From Paenibacillus tundrae (lineage in GTDB: Bacteria; Bacillota; Bacilli; Paenibacillales; Paenibacillaceae): 64,000 nucleotides of DNA. The DNA lies in contig NZ_JAUSTI010000010.1 in assembly GCF_030812775.1 (NCBI RefSeq), positions 1 to 64,000 on the forward strand, in the 5' to 3' direction. Each line of letters starts with the position of its first letter. Within the stretch, counting starts at the first letter, position 1. This document shows positions 7,836-16,360 of the stretch, piece after piece. The notes under the pieces are model-generated. The model did no database searches, was not told the DNA's origin, and worked only from the letters and a program-made list of their open reading frames with translations. Both the position numbers and the translations under genes were made by a program.

Positions 7836-9493
7836 TCAAACTGAACGTATGGGGCGGTGCTGGAGAACATGGCCGCTCTGCGTATCTCCTTAGCGGGAGT
7901 ACACAACGTCTATTACTGGATTGTGGCGTCAAAAAAGGTGGAGCTGGGGAGTATCCGCTCCTTGATAAAAACATTATACCGCAGTTGGATGCAGTGTTAC
8001 TGTCTCATGCACATGAGGATCACTCTGTTGCTATTCCTCTGCTGTATAACCTTGGATATCAGGGAGAAGTGTGGACGACACGAGAGACTCGGGAACAGCT
8101 GGACACGTACTTTAAGGCATGGCGAAATAATACGGAACGTGCAGGGTATGCTGTACCCTATGAAGAGAGTGACGTGCAGTCTATCCGTTATCGCTATTTG
8201 GAACAAGAGGCAGCGCGTGGAGTTTGGTTTGAGCTTATCTCTGGCGTGTGGGCGATCTGGGGACGTACGGGTCATCTCGCGGGTTCGGTGTGGTTTGCCA
8301 TTGAGATGGAGGATCAGCGCATATTTTACTCCGGCGACTATACCTCTGAATCCATGCTACTACAGGAAGATGATCCTTTAGAGACTTTACGTGGGGCAGG
8401 CCGATTGCATAGCTCGCTGAGGAGCAAATCAATGCGCAGTCGGGTAGATCATACAGCGTTTAGGAGCAACATCGCTGTGGGTCAGGAAGCCGAGTTTGTA
8501 GGTGTTCAAAGGGGCAATGTGTCCACAGCTACGCCATTTGGTGAAATGGAGCAACCTGCAGTCTCTTCTCTTGCTCATGAACCGGTAGCAATGGACGATA
8601 AGCGGTCCATGAACTGGCGATCAGCTCCAGCACCTAAGGCAGCGGAGGCAATAGCTCCTAGTGAGAGTAGAATACTACCGGTACAGTCTATGCAACCGTG
8701 GGGGGAGATGCTGGATCTCGCGATCATGGATGCTGCATACGGAACAGACCGAGACACGCAGGCTGATAAGTTGCAACAGTTAGACCATGCGATTCGCGAG
8801 ACGATTGCGCGTGACGGGAAAGTGTTGTTGCCTATGCCTGTGGTAGGACGTGGGCAGGAGATCATGTTATGGGCAGAGCAGCAGTACCCTGGCATTCCTC
8901 TATTCGTCGAACAGGGGTTAATGAAGGGAATGAAGCAACTTCTACATTCACCATACTGGTTGAGAGAGAACGAATCATCTAACAAGGGATTACTGACCGA
9001 AGCAATTATGGAATGCTTGAACGGATCAAGATGGCAGACCCCTGTGACACAAGATGAGCGCGAGCAATGGTTGAAGCGGAACACAGCCTCACTATGGTTT
9101 ATACCAGATGGGATGATGCAATCCGCTCTTGCTCGCTGGTATTATAGCCAGTTAGCTGGAGATGAGAACAATATGGTGCTGCTTACTGGCCATGTGTCGG
9201 AGGGAACCTATGCAGATCAATTATCGCAAGCTCCTGAAGAGCATGGGAAATGTGAAGTACGGAAGGTTCGTTACAAGGTTCATCAAGGGTGGCTGGATGT
9301 GGAAAGAATGATCCGTAGACTTCCTGCACGACACACGATTCTTGTGCACACCAATCGCGAAGAGACGGATAAACTTCGGGATCATCTTCTAAGCGAAGAT
9401 ATGCTCAGTGAAGCTAGGTTAAGTGAAGCTGAAGGAGCTATGCCTGGTCAGATGATTCATTCTCTATCACCTGGGGATGAGCTTGTGGTGTGA
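7832..9493 (+). CDS. Metallo-beta-lactamase fold protein of the beta-CASP type
   Basis: A 553-residue putative zinc hydrolase. The metal site HAHEDH lies at residues 59-64. Further ligand motifs are GRTGHLAGS, SGDYT and LAIMDAAYG. A beta-CASP-like region follows (KVLLPMPVVGRGQEIMLW, then FIPDGMMQSALARWYYSQL and LLTGHVSEGTY), ending with LVHTNREE like the RMMBL segment of RNase J and CPSF73 relatives. Those families cleave RNA or DNA phosphodiesters. About 90 residues near 190-280 look low-complexity and inserted. The ATG overlaps the permease stop, so it belongs to the importer operon, which is odd for a nuclease-like protein. Its role with the importer is unknown; a role in processing an imported phosphate ester is only a guess. 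Confidence 0.8.
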   Translation: MIKLNVWGGAGEHGRSAYLLSGSTQRLLLDCGVKKGGAGEYPLLDKNIIPQLDAVLLSHAHEDHSVAIPLLYNLGYQGEVWTTRETREQLDTYFKAWRNNTERAGYAVPYEESDVQSIRYRYLEQEAARGVWFELISGVWAIWGRTGHLAGSVWFAIEMEDQRIFYSGDYTSESMLLQEDDPLETLRGAGRLHSSLRSKSMRSRVDHTAFRSNIAVGQEAEFVGVQRGNVSTATPFGEMEQPAVSSLAHEPVAMDDKRSMNWRSAPAPKAAEAIAPSESRILPVQSMQPWGEMLDLAIMDAAYGTDRDTQADKLQQLDHAIRETIARDGKVLLPMPVVGRGQEIMLWAEQQYPGIPLFVEQGLMKGMKQLLHSPYWLRENESSNKGLLTEAIMECLNGSRWQTPVTQDEREQWLKRNTASLWFIPDGMMQSALARWYYSQLAGDENNMVLLTGHVSEGTYADQLSQAPEEHGKCEVRKVRYKVHQGWLDVERMIRRLPARHTILVHTNREETDKLRDHLLSEDMLSEARLSEAEGAMPGQMIHSLSPGDELVV

Positions 9494-9550
9494 TTGGTGA
9501 GTGCGAATTAGATAGGCAGTGAGAGATTATTGAAATGAGTGAGAAAACGA

Positions 9551-9580
9551 GAACGCCCTTACTTGGGCGTTCTTTCTTTT
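9551..9580 (+). terminator. Terminator of the importer operon
   Basis: Stem GAACGCCC/GGGCGTTC (9551-9572), 6-nt loop, then TTTCTTTT. Confidence 0.92.
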
Positions 9581-9593
9581 ACCTCATGAAAAT

Positions 9594-9629
9594 AAAAAAA
9601 CACGATGATAAGTGTTGCTTATCATCGTG
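9594..9629 (-). terminator. Terminator of the leftward envelope genes
   Basis: A 12-bp perfect stem CACGATGATAAG/CTTATCATCGTG with a 5-nt loop. On the minus strand it is followed by seven Ts. Confidence 0.92.
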
Positions 9630-9670
9630 TCTGCAAATGATTCATACATGAATTATCAATTCTTTTTCAA

Positions 9671-10231
9671 CTATGGTGTACGTTGAATGGGGTGCTCTAG
9701 TTCAGAATGACCCATCAAGCTCTCGGATGCTTCACCATCCACTAACACATCAATACTGTTGACTTCATCGAATTGAAACATCGTTTGTGTCAATGCATCA
9801 AGTGCAAGCAGTTCTCCACTGGATCCCAGGTTGGCTTCCTCTGGAATATGGACATCTAACGTGAGTGCCCCATCCTCAAACGTTGTGGAGAGCAGCTCCA
9901 CCTGATCCCATAAGGAAATGAGGTTAGCATCGGAGCTGTTTTGTAATGCTTCGAACGTCTTGTGATACTTCTCTGTGTCTTCCTTGAAATCAATGGTCTG
10001 CTCTTGTTGCTCCAGCTCCAGTAATTCTGCATCTGCGTAATAGACCTCCACAGCTTGTGAGGTTCTTGTCTCTGGTTCTACCGTGGTTTCCGCTGGGCTC
10101 GGGGATTGTCCCTGTCCTTGCACACTGCTCGGTTCATTCGATCCGGATTCAGTGACAGGCTTTTGAGCACAACCGATTCCAACAATCATTAAGATGGACA
10201 AGATGAGTGCGCATCCTAGCTTAGCTTTCAA
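9671..10231 (-). CDS. GerMN-domain lipoprotein
   Basis: About 186 residues. The signal sequence ends in the lipobox IVGIGC, so it should be membrane-anchored outside the cell. A Ser/Pro/Glu-rich linker precedes a GerMN-type domain (VEVYYADAELLELE, DGALTLDV, TQTMFQFDEVNSIDVLVDG). GerMN domains are known from the sporulation/germination protein GerM and from lipoproteins found beside cell-wall enzymes. I chose the TTG at 10231, with AAGGGA 9 nt upstream; the more distal TTG at 10261 lacks a site. It lies 36 bp after an N-acetylmuramoyl-L-alanine amidase, probably in one transcript, which supports a cell-wall role. Confidence 0.82.
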   Translation of the reverse strand: MKAKLGCALILSILMIVGIGCAQKPVTESGSNEPSSVQGQGQSPSPAETTVEPETRTSQAVEVYYADAELLELEQQEQTIDFKEDTEKYHKTFEALQNSSDANLISLWDQVELLSTTFEDGALTLDVHIPEEANLGSSGELLALDALTQTMFQFDEVNSIDVLVDGEASESLMGHSELEHPIQRTP

Positions 10232-10267
10232 TCGAGCACATCCCTTCGAAGTGATATTCAATATAAT

Positions 10268-11680
10268 TTAGAGCCCGAGGTATTCCTTGATTCCATCCAC
10301 AATCGCTTGAGCAGCCTTCATCTGCATATCCTCGGATAAAAGAGCAGTCTCCTCCTCCGCATTACTGAGGAAGCCGAGTTCTAACAGCACCGCAGGCATC
10401 TTAGTGTTTCGAATGACTTCTAGATTCCCATTTTTCACACCGCGGTCTTTAAGGCCCATGGCTTGAATCAAATGTTTATGGATAACGTTCGCCAGATCCT
10501 TGCTATTGCTGCGTTGATAATAAAATGTCTCTGTTCCTGATACTTTGGGAGCGGACTCTACACTATTGCCATGAATGGATACAAACACATCTGCATTCAG
10601 ATCATTGGCAAGTTTGACACGTTCAGGGCGTGTTGGATACACATCCGTATCACGTGTCATGACCAGTTGAATGTTCTCCTCTTGTAGAAGGAGTGCTTGT
10701 ACTTTCAACCCTACAGCGAGGGTGAAATCCTTCTCAGGTTTGTTCGTAATGCTTATTGTTCCTGGATCACTTCCGCCATGCCCAGGATCAATGACGACCA
10801 CTTTGCGACCTGGTTCACCTACTGGCGTGACAATGACCGGAATGACGTTCTCACCAGAAACGTTCAGGTCCACTATGAGTTTACCAGCGACTTGCTCTTG
10901 GCTGAACTGAACACTTTTTACTTGATTCAATTCAACAACAATCCGGACTTGACCTGGATCTTTTTTGAACAGTGAATATCTTACATCGGTCACATTCGGG
11001 AATCCACTCACATCTAACTTTCCATTCATCCCCTGATCCAGAGGTTGGGTCATATCGCCAAATACGGTTCCAGGCAAGTCAACCACCAGCCGGTCGGGGT
11101 TCTTCAATGTGGTAATAATCGGTTGCACATCTTGATCCATAGATACCACGAGTTGGTTGTTTGTAAACAGGATATCTGTCACTTGGGCTAGGGTAGAGCT
11201 ATCATTTTGCCCTGGATCTGTGTTGGGTTCTTGGGCAGGGGTCTTGATGGTATTGACTAAGTATACGATTTTCTCTTGGTTGTTCCACTTCACCGTTAAT
11301 CCCATCTGTTCACTGACAAATCGAATCGGTACTACGACTGTATTGTTAATAATCTGCGGGGCGGTATTTAAACTTACTTCCTTGTCACCCACCATAGCTT
11401 GCTTCTGATTAACGGTTAAAGCGAGTATTTGGTTATCTTGTCGAATCTTCACTTGGCTTGCTTTCTGATTCCAGTCGACCTGGAATTTTAGATTTTCGGC
11501 AACAACCCGGATGGGGATCATCACGTTTTTATTGACGATTGTGACTTGAACATCATTAGGTAGATTTAACTGCTCACCATCCAAAAAAATCTTTGACGTG
11601 TTCGCTGCAGCATGCCCTGGACTTGGGAGTAAGAACAGCACGAACAGACTCATCCATAAGAGTAGCAAGGTCTTCTTCAT
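10268..11680 (-). CDS. N-acetylmuramoyl-L-alanine amidase with stalk and AMIN domains
   Basis: A 470-residue secreted cell-wall hydrolase that cleaves the amide between MurNAc and the stem peptide. After a signal peptide (cleavage near PGHAAA) come a copper-amine-oxidase-type N-terminal domain (about 30-140, VMIPIRVVAENL and VVVPIRFVSEQMG), an AMIN-like domain (about 165-260), and an Amidase_3 domain (about 293-468). Zinc ligands are visible in DPGHGG (about 297-302), the following Glu in KPEKD, and SIHGN (about 367). The catalytic Glu is in LLELGF (about 431). This combination is common in Paenibacillus. The secreted protein gene upstream ends 12 bp away and the GerMN lipoprotein follows, suggesting one operon. 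Confidence 0.95.
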   Translation of the reverse strand: MKKTLLLLWMSLFVLFLLPSPGHAAANTSKIFLDGEQLNLPNDVQVTIVNKNVMIPIRVVAENLKFQVDWNQKASQVKIRQDNQILALTVNQKQAMVGDKEVSLNTAPQIINNTVVVPIRFVSEQMGLTVKWNNQEKIVYLVNTIKTPAQEPNTDPGQNDSSTLAQVTDILFTNNQLVVSMDQDVQPIITTLKNPDRLVVDLPGTVFGDMTQPLDQGMNGKLDVSGFPNVTDVRYSLFKKDPGQVRIVVELNQVKSVQFSQEQVAGKLIVDLNVSGENVIPVIVTPVGEPGRKVVVIDPGHGGSDPGTISITNKPEKDFTLAVGLKVQALLLQEENIQLVMTRDTDVYPTRPERVKLANDLNADVFVSIHGNSVESAPKVSGTETFYYQRSNSKDLANVIHKHLIQAMGLKDRGVKNGNLEVIRNTKMPAVLLELGFLSNAEEETALLSEDMQMKAAQAIVDGIKEYLGL

Positions 11681-11692
11681 TACACACCTCTA

Positions 11693-12517
11693 TTATTTAG
11701 ATCTAAGAGCTTGATTAAGCTTGATCCATTCTTGGAATTCTTGTCGTTTCATTTTCTTCACGGGCTTTACCTTGTTACTAGCTAACGTGTATCTATACAA
11801 AATAAATTGGTCTGATGGATACTCACTGATGTAATCTAGCCATGTGCCGTCCTTTTGCCACAAGATCAGTGAGGTCGTGATGTAGTTCGTTGTCCTTGGC
11901 AGCTTCATCAGGCGGTCTTGTTGCGCATTGTAGATGGATATGGTGCTTTTGGAAGTGTCTCCGTAAGAGAAGGCGATCTGATCCTCGGAAGCTGCCCATG
12001 CATAAGCGGTAATCGTTTCTACGTTTTTCTGACCAGCCTGGTGTAATCGATCCTGAAGATTCCGCCATTCGCCCGTTTCAAGGTTCAGGAGAATCAATGA
12101 ACTTCCTGCGCTACGTTCTGCTTGTATGGCAATCCATGCCTTCGAGTCGGAGGCAGTGACACTTGTAATCTGAAGCAGCTTGTCCTCCCAATCGCTAGTT
12201 TGCATCGTATACTGCTGTTTCCCTTGGGTGACGACAATGGATTGAATGACATGTTGCTCAAAAGCTGGAACGTCTTCCCGCTGAGTAGAAGTTGTGGTTA
12301 AGGTAACGTTTCCCCCCTTCCAATGGAGGGGATTGCTGCTACTTTTTTGGAACGTATGGTTACTGGCATACACAGATGGAGCGGTCGTAGCACTTAGAAC
12401 GGAGTTGGAGGTCACAGACTCGGATAGGTTCTGTTTAGCGTCCACGACAGAAGGTTCTGTAGTCGTCAATCCTGCTAAGAGCACGCCGACCAATAACCAG
12501 CCAGTCACATTTTGCAT
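11693..12517 (-). CDS. Putative secreted protein of unknown function
   Basis: I do not recognise this family. It has 274 residues with an N-terminal hydrophobic segment (GWLLVGVLLAGL) that is likely a signal peptide or anchor. A Ser/Thr-rich stretch follows, then repeated strand-turn patterns such as WIAIQAE, LILLNLETGEW, IAFSYGD and ISIYNAQQDR that recall TolB/WD-like propeller blades. The C-terminus is basic (KPVKKMKRQEF). The ATG at 12517 has AGGAGA 6-7 nt upstream; earlier in-frame starts lack a site. It lies 12 bp before the amidase gene, so it is likely co-transcribed and linked to the envelope. Confidence 0.75.
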   Translation of the reverse strand: MQNVTGWLLVGVLLAGLTTTEPSVVDAKQNLSESVTSNSVLSATTAPSVYASNHTFQKSSSNPLHWKGGNVTLTTTSTQREDVPAFEQHVIQSIVVTQGKQQYTMQTSDWEDKLLQITSVTASDSKAWIAIQAERSAGSSLILLNLETGEWRNLQDRLHQAGQKNVETITAYAWAASEDQIAFSYGDTSKSTISIYNAQQDRLMKLPRTTNYITTSLILWQKDGTWLDYISEYPSDQFILYRYTLASNKVKPVKKMKRQEFQEWIKLNQALRSK

Positions 12518-12812
12518 CGCATCATCTCCTTCATTACCTATGGATTGCAAACATACAATTATAATTCCATAATATCCCTACATAGTATAAACGGTAAAAT
12601 TGTAAAAATGTTTCTATATGGAATTGATTCATGTGATCAATATTTAAAAGTTTGTATATCATCAATTGATTAACGCTTTAATGCATCCTTCAGTCAGTAA
12701 GATATATATTTAATGGATCAAACAGACAAACAGATGTAGGATATGGACATACGCTCTAATTAATTTCATATTTTCATACGATGAATACTGGTTTATCGGG
12801 AGGGGAATGGAG

Positions 12813-14486
12813 ATGAGTGAGCAAGGGGAAAGGGTTCGAAGTATTCTGCAGTCTATGAGTTTACAGGAAAAAGTTGGGCAAATATTATTGATTGGATTCC
12901 ATGGCACGGAAGCTGCCGGAGATATTGAAGCGTTCATTCAGCAGTACCCGGTTGGTGGCGTGATATATTTTGCGCGTAACGTAGAATCGCCCGAGCAGGT
13001 ACAGCAACTGTCAGAGGGATTACAGAGCATTTCTTCCACAAGTAACCATACTCCACTCTGGATTTCCATTGATCAGGAGGGCGGTATGGTATCCAGGATT
13101 ACGGAGGGGATTGCGTTAATGCCCGGACAGATGGCGATTGCTGCTGCTGGTTGCCAGGATGATGCTTATCAAGCGGCATATATTAGCGGAATAGAGTTGA
13201 GATCTATGGGGATTAACATGAATTTTGCTCCCGTCCTGGACGTTAATAATAATGCGGCTAACCCTGTCATTGGTGTGCGCTCATATGGTGAGAATGCTGA
13301 TATCGTAGCAGATTACGGAGTTAGAGCTGTAACGGGTTACCAAAATGCTGGAGTTGTAGCGACAGCTAAGCATTTCCCAGGTCATGGGGATACCGATACG
13401 GATTCCCATCTTGATCTACCCATTATTCCTCATGACCGAGAGCGGATGAACCGAGTTGAGCTGGTTCCCTTTCGAGCCGCTATAGCAGCAGGTGTGGATG
13501 CAGTTATGTCAGCACATATTTATTTTCCTGCACTCGAATCAGAGCGTCTACCTGTCACCTTATCACGATCCGTACTTCACGGTTTGCTCCGCAAGGAATT
13601 TGGTTATGAGGGTATGATTGTAACAGACTGTATGGAGATGGATGCCATTGCTGTACACTATGGAACGGTTGAAGCGGCAGTCATGGCTGTAGAAGCTGGA
13701 GCAGATCTGGTACTCATTAGTCACACGCCGAGGTTACAGATAGAGGCTTATGAGGCGCTAATTGCTGCGGTACAGCAGGGACGAATTAGCGAAGCACGAA
13801 TCAATGAGTCGGTGATACGGCTTTTGAGTTATAAGAGTAAGCATGGTTTGTTAGACAGCAGAATGAATGCAGATAATCGAAGTGAGGATGCTAATCGATC
13901 TCTCGCACAGCCGGATATGCCCGCTATGGATACTGGAAAAGAGCGTAACAGTCCGCTCCATCAGGCTGTAGCTCAGCGGATCAGTGAGAGAAGCATCACA
14001 CTTGTACGTGATCAGATTGGGATGTTACCCCTGAAAATGCAGCGTACATTGGTCATTACCGTTGCATCATCGGTGACCAGTGCTGTTGATGAACAATTAA
14101 GTGAAACATCCACGCTGGGTGCTGTATTGTCGCGTTATGGGCTGGAGGTTATTGATCTGTATGTTAATGTGGAGAATGTCTCGACTTCCTCTGCGAGTAT
14201 GTTACAGGCTGCCAGAGCGCAAGAAGTGGAGCAAATTATCGTAGGCACCTACAATGCCGGAAGTCCTTCTGGTGAATCACAAGGCAGATTAATTGAAGCA
14301 TTGCAGCAAATTGGAAAACCACTAGCAGTCATAGCGCTACGCAGCCCATATGATCTGCTTGCTCTACCTACCGTAAAGGTCTACGTAGCAGCTTACGAGA
14401 GCCGGCCGCTCGCGATGAATAGTGTTGCTCAAGCGCTCCTAGGTCACATTCCTTTTCAGGGGATATCACCTGTGTCGATCGAGTGA
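12813..14486 (+). CDS. nagZ: Glycoside hydrolase family 3 beta-N-acetylhexosaminidase (NagZ-type)
   Basis: A 557-residue enzyme that releases N-acetylglucosamine from muropeptide or chitin fragments. The GH3 barrel spans about 1-345. The NagZ signature KHFPGHGDTDTDSH begins at about residue 186 and supplies the catalytic Asp/His dyad of the family. The nucleophile Asp is in VTDCMEMDAI (about 271). A C-terminal domain (about 390-557) follows a variable linker, as in the two-domain Bacillus enzyme. No signal peptide is seen, so it acts in the cytosol or is exported otherwise. The ATG at 12813 is preferred because GGGAGGGG lies 7 nt upstream; the ATG at 12807 is too close. It is divergent from the amidase cluster. 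Confidence 0.92.
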   Translation: MSEQGERVRSILQSMSLQEKVGQILLIGFHGTEAAGDIEAFIQQYPVGGVIYFARNVESPEQVQQLSEGLQSISSTSNHTPLWISIDQEGGMVSRITEGIALMPGQMAIAAAGCQDDAYQAAYISGIELRSMGINMNFAPVLDVNNNAANPVIGVRSYGENADIVADYGVRAVTGYQNAGVVATAKHFPGHGDTDTDSHLDLPIIPHDRERMNRVELVPFRAAIAAGVDAVMSAHIYFPALESERLPVTLSRSVLHGLLRKEFGYEGMIVTDCMEMDAIAVHYGTVEAAVMAVEAGADLVLISHTPRLQIEAYEALIAAVQQGRISEARINESVIRLLSYKSKHGLLDSRMNADNRSEDANRSLAQPDMPAMDTGKERNSPLHQAVAQRISERSITLVRDQIGMLPLKMQRTLVITVASSVTSAVDEQLSETSTLGAVLSRYGLEVIDLYVNVENVSTSSASMLQAARAQEVEQIIVGTYNAGSPSGESQGRLIEALQQIGKPLAVIALRSPYDLLALPTVKVYVAAYESRPLAMNSVAQALLGHIPFQGISPVSIE

Positions 14487-14570
14487 AGTGAGATAAAAAC
14501 GATGATGTAGCGTACTAATGTAGAGTGTAGAGTGTGCAATAGCGTGCGTGGTTATGGCTAGTGCACACAG

Positions 14571-14648
14571 CAAAAAGGACGAATCCATGAGGTTCATTTC
14601 CCTGCAACATAGATCGGGAGATGGGTAACCAAGGAAACGTCCTTTTTT
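14571..14648 (-). terminator. Large branched bidirectional terminator
   Basis: Outer stem AAAAAGGACG/CGTCCTTTTTT encloses about 55 nt that can form further hairpins. It lies between the convergent GH3 and hydrolase genes and can serve both. Confidence 0.65.
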
Positions 14649-14689
14649 GATGATATATTAACTTGGGCTAATTAAAAGGAAGAGCATCA

Positions 14690-16123
14690 TTATTGCAAAT
14701 GCAGTGCTTTGGCTGTCTCTGCTTCAACCTCACTCATCAGAGTAGTCATGTCCATGCCCGCATGATTACCGAGCAAGATGATTGTGATGTCATCGGATAG
14801 ATTACGAGAGAACGCAGTAGCGAAGCCACCACCACTACCGTTATGGAAAACGGTACGGTTCTGATCATTTTCTTTCAAAATCCAAGCGTAACCATAGTTT
14901 TTGCTAGAGTAGGGCTTGTACATTTGTTCAATCGTATCTTGGCTCAAGATCTGATCGGTGTAGAGCGCACGATCCCACTTCAACATATCATCCACGGTGG
15001 AGTAGATTGTTCCTGATCCCGATTGTGAAACGTAATAAGGTGCAGGCACCCAAGCGTTATTTTCGGAAACAAATCCACTGATCGTATGAACTTGACGGGA
15101 GGCTTCTCCTGAGTTTTTCATTCCGAGCGGTTTCAGAATCGTTTGTTGTACATAATCAGCGTAGCTGCTGCCGGATACTTGCTCAATGACATAGGCGAGT
15201 AACACGTAGCCGCTGTTACTGTATAGATAAGCACTGCCTGGTTCAAACTTCAGCGTTTTGTGCCGGATCTCCTCTACGGTTTCCTCCAAAGAAGTTCCTT
15301 CTCCTCGGCCAAATGCGGAAGGAATACCCGAAGTTTGGGATAACAACATATGTAGCGTAATTTTATCCCCTTCTGGAATGCCTGAGATGTACTTGGAGAT
15401 CGGGTCTTGCACATCGAGCAACCCTTCTTCTGCTAAGTGCAAGATGGATGCAGCAGTGAATGACTTGCTCAGTGAAGCGATACGAGTCTTCTGATCCGGA
15501 CGATTCATAGTGTGTTCATCAGCCAGGCCGTAACCTTGGCGCAGTAACACCTCGCCGTTCTTAGCAATCAATGCCATGCCAGGAAACTCAGCTTCGCGCA
15601 GATACGTATCTACACTCGCAAGTTCAGCATTTAATACGCTGACTTGGTCTGTCTTCACATTTACACTCATCTGTCCGGAGGCGGTACGTTGTACCTTGAT
15701 ATCTGCCTTGAGCGCATTGGCAAGCGGACGAACCGGAATCATCATTGTACCATTCACCGTCCGAGATTTAACGCCTGTAGACAGTTGAACGTGATTGACT
15801 TGAATAGAGCTGGTGCTTGCCTGATGAATGAGGGTGTCTCTTCCCACCTTAATGGTAGCTGTCTTCGTAGGTGCATCCCACTTAAGCGTACCATTTAAGG
15901 ACTGTACAACATCTCGAAGCGGTACGAAGGTTGATCCTTGAAAAATAAGGGGCTGATTCTTCCAGATCTGTTCTTGACCATTCACTTCAATATGGACAGT
16001 GTTAGCCGCCTGAGCGGCCGTAGCGACATTCCCGGCCTGTCCCAGCACTGGGCTAGCACACAACATAAGTACGAGCATGATGCGAGATAACGATATAAAG
16101 AGCTTAGAAACAGGTTGTTGCAC
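14690..16123 (-). CDS. Serine beta-lactamase-fold hydrolase with stalk domain
   Basis: A 477-residue secreted protein of the class C beta-lactamase/D-alanyl-D-alanine carboxypeptidase (AmpC/EstB) family. A signal peptide is followed by a copper-amine-oxidase-type stalk (about 40-155, STFVPLRDVVQSL and TMMIPVRPLANAL). The catalytic domain has SLSK (about 217-220, nucleophile Ser and Lys), YSN (about 301-303) and HNGSGGG (about 428) in the third-motif position. Likely roles are peptidoglycan peptide editing or esterase activity; resistance is not implied. The nearest canonical start is GTG at 16123, but the AAGGAGAGG site lies about 25 nt upstream. An in-frame ATT closer to that site could be the real start. 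Confidence 0.88.
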   Translation of the reverse strand: MQQPVSKLFISLSRIMLVLMLCASPVLGQAGNVATAAQAANTVHIEVNGQEQIWKNQPLIFQGSTFVPLRDVVQSLNGTLKWDAPTKTATIKVGRDTLIHQASTSSIQVNHVQLSTGVKSRTVNGTMMIPVRPLANALKADIKVQRTASGQMSVNVKTDQVSVLNAELASVDTYLREAEFPGMALIAKNGEVLLRQGYGLADEHTMNRPDQKTRIASLSKSFTAASILHLAEEGLLDVQDPISKYISGIPEGDKITLHMLLSQTSGIPSAFGRGEGTSLEETVEEIRHKTLKFEPGSAYLYSNSGYVLLAYVIEQVSGSSYADYVQQTILKPLGMKNSGEASRQVHTISGFVSENNAWVPAPYYVSQSGSGTIYSTVDDMLKWDRALYTDQILSQDTIEQMYKPYSSKNYGYAWILKENDQNRTVFHNGSGGGFATAFSRNLSDDITIILLGNHAGMDMTTLMSEVEAETAKALHLQ

Positions 16124-16360
16124 TTGCGACTTGCGTATAATTTGAATCCTCTCCTTCCAAACGTTTCATGAATAACCAGCTTTATGAGCAATTGTAAACG
16201 ATCTCGAACAAGCGGTCAAAAATTAAGGATGTTCATGGAACTATATTGTAAATTGAAGGCCAATCTCCAAAATCCGAAATATTTAGTATCTATACGTAAT
16301 ATTTTTTGGATGTCTATCCGATAAAAAGAAGGGTGAAGAATTTAATGGAGGATAGAAATA

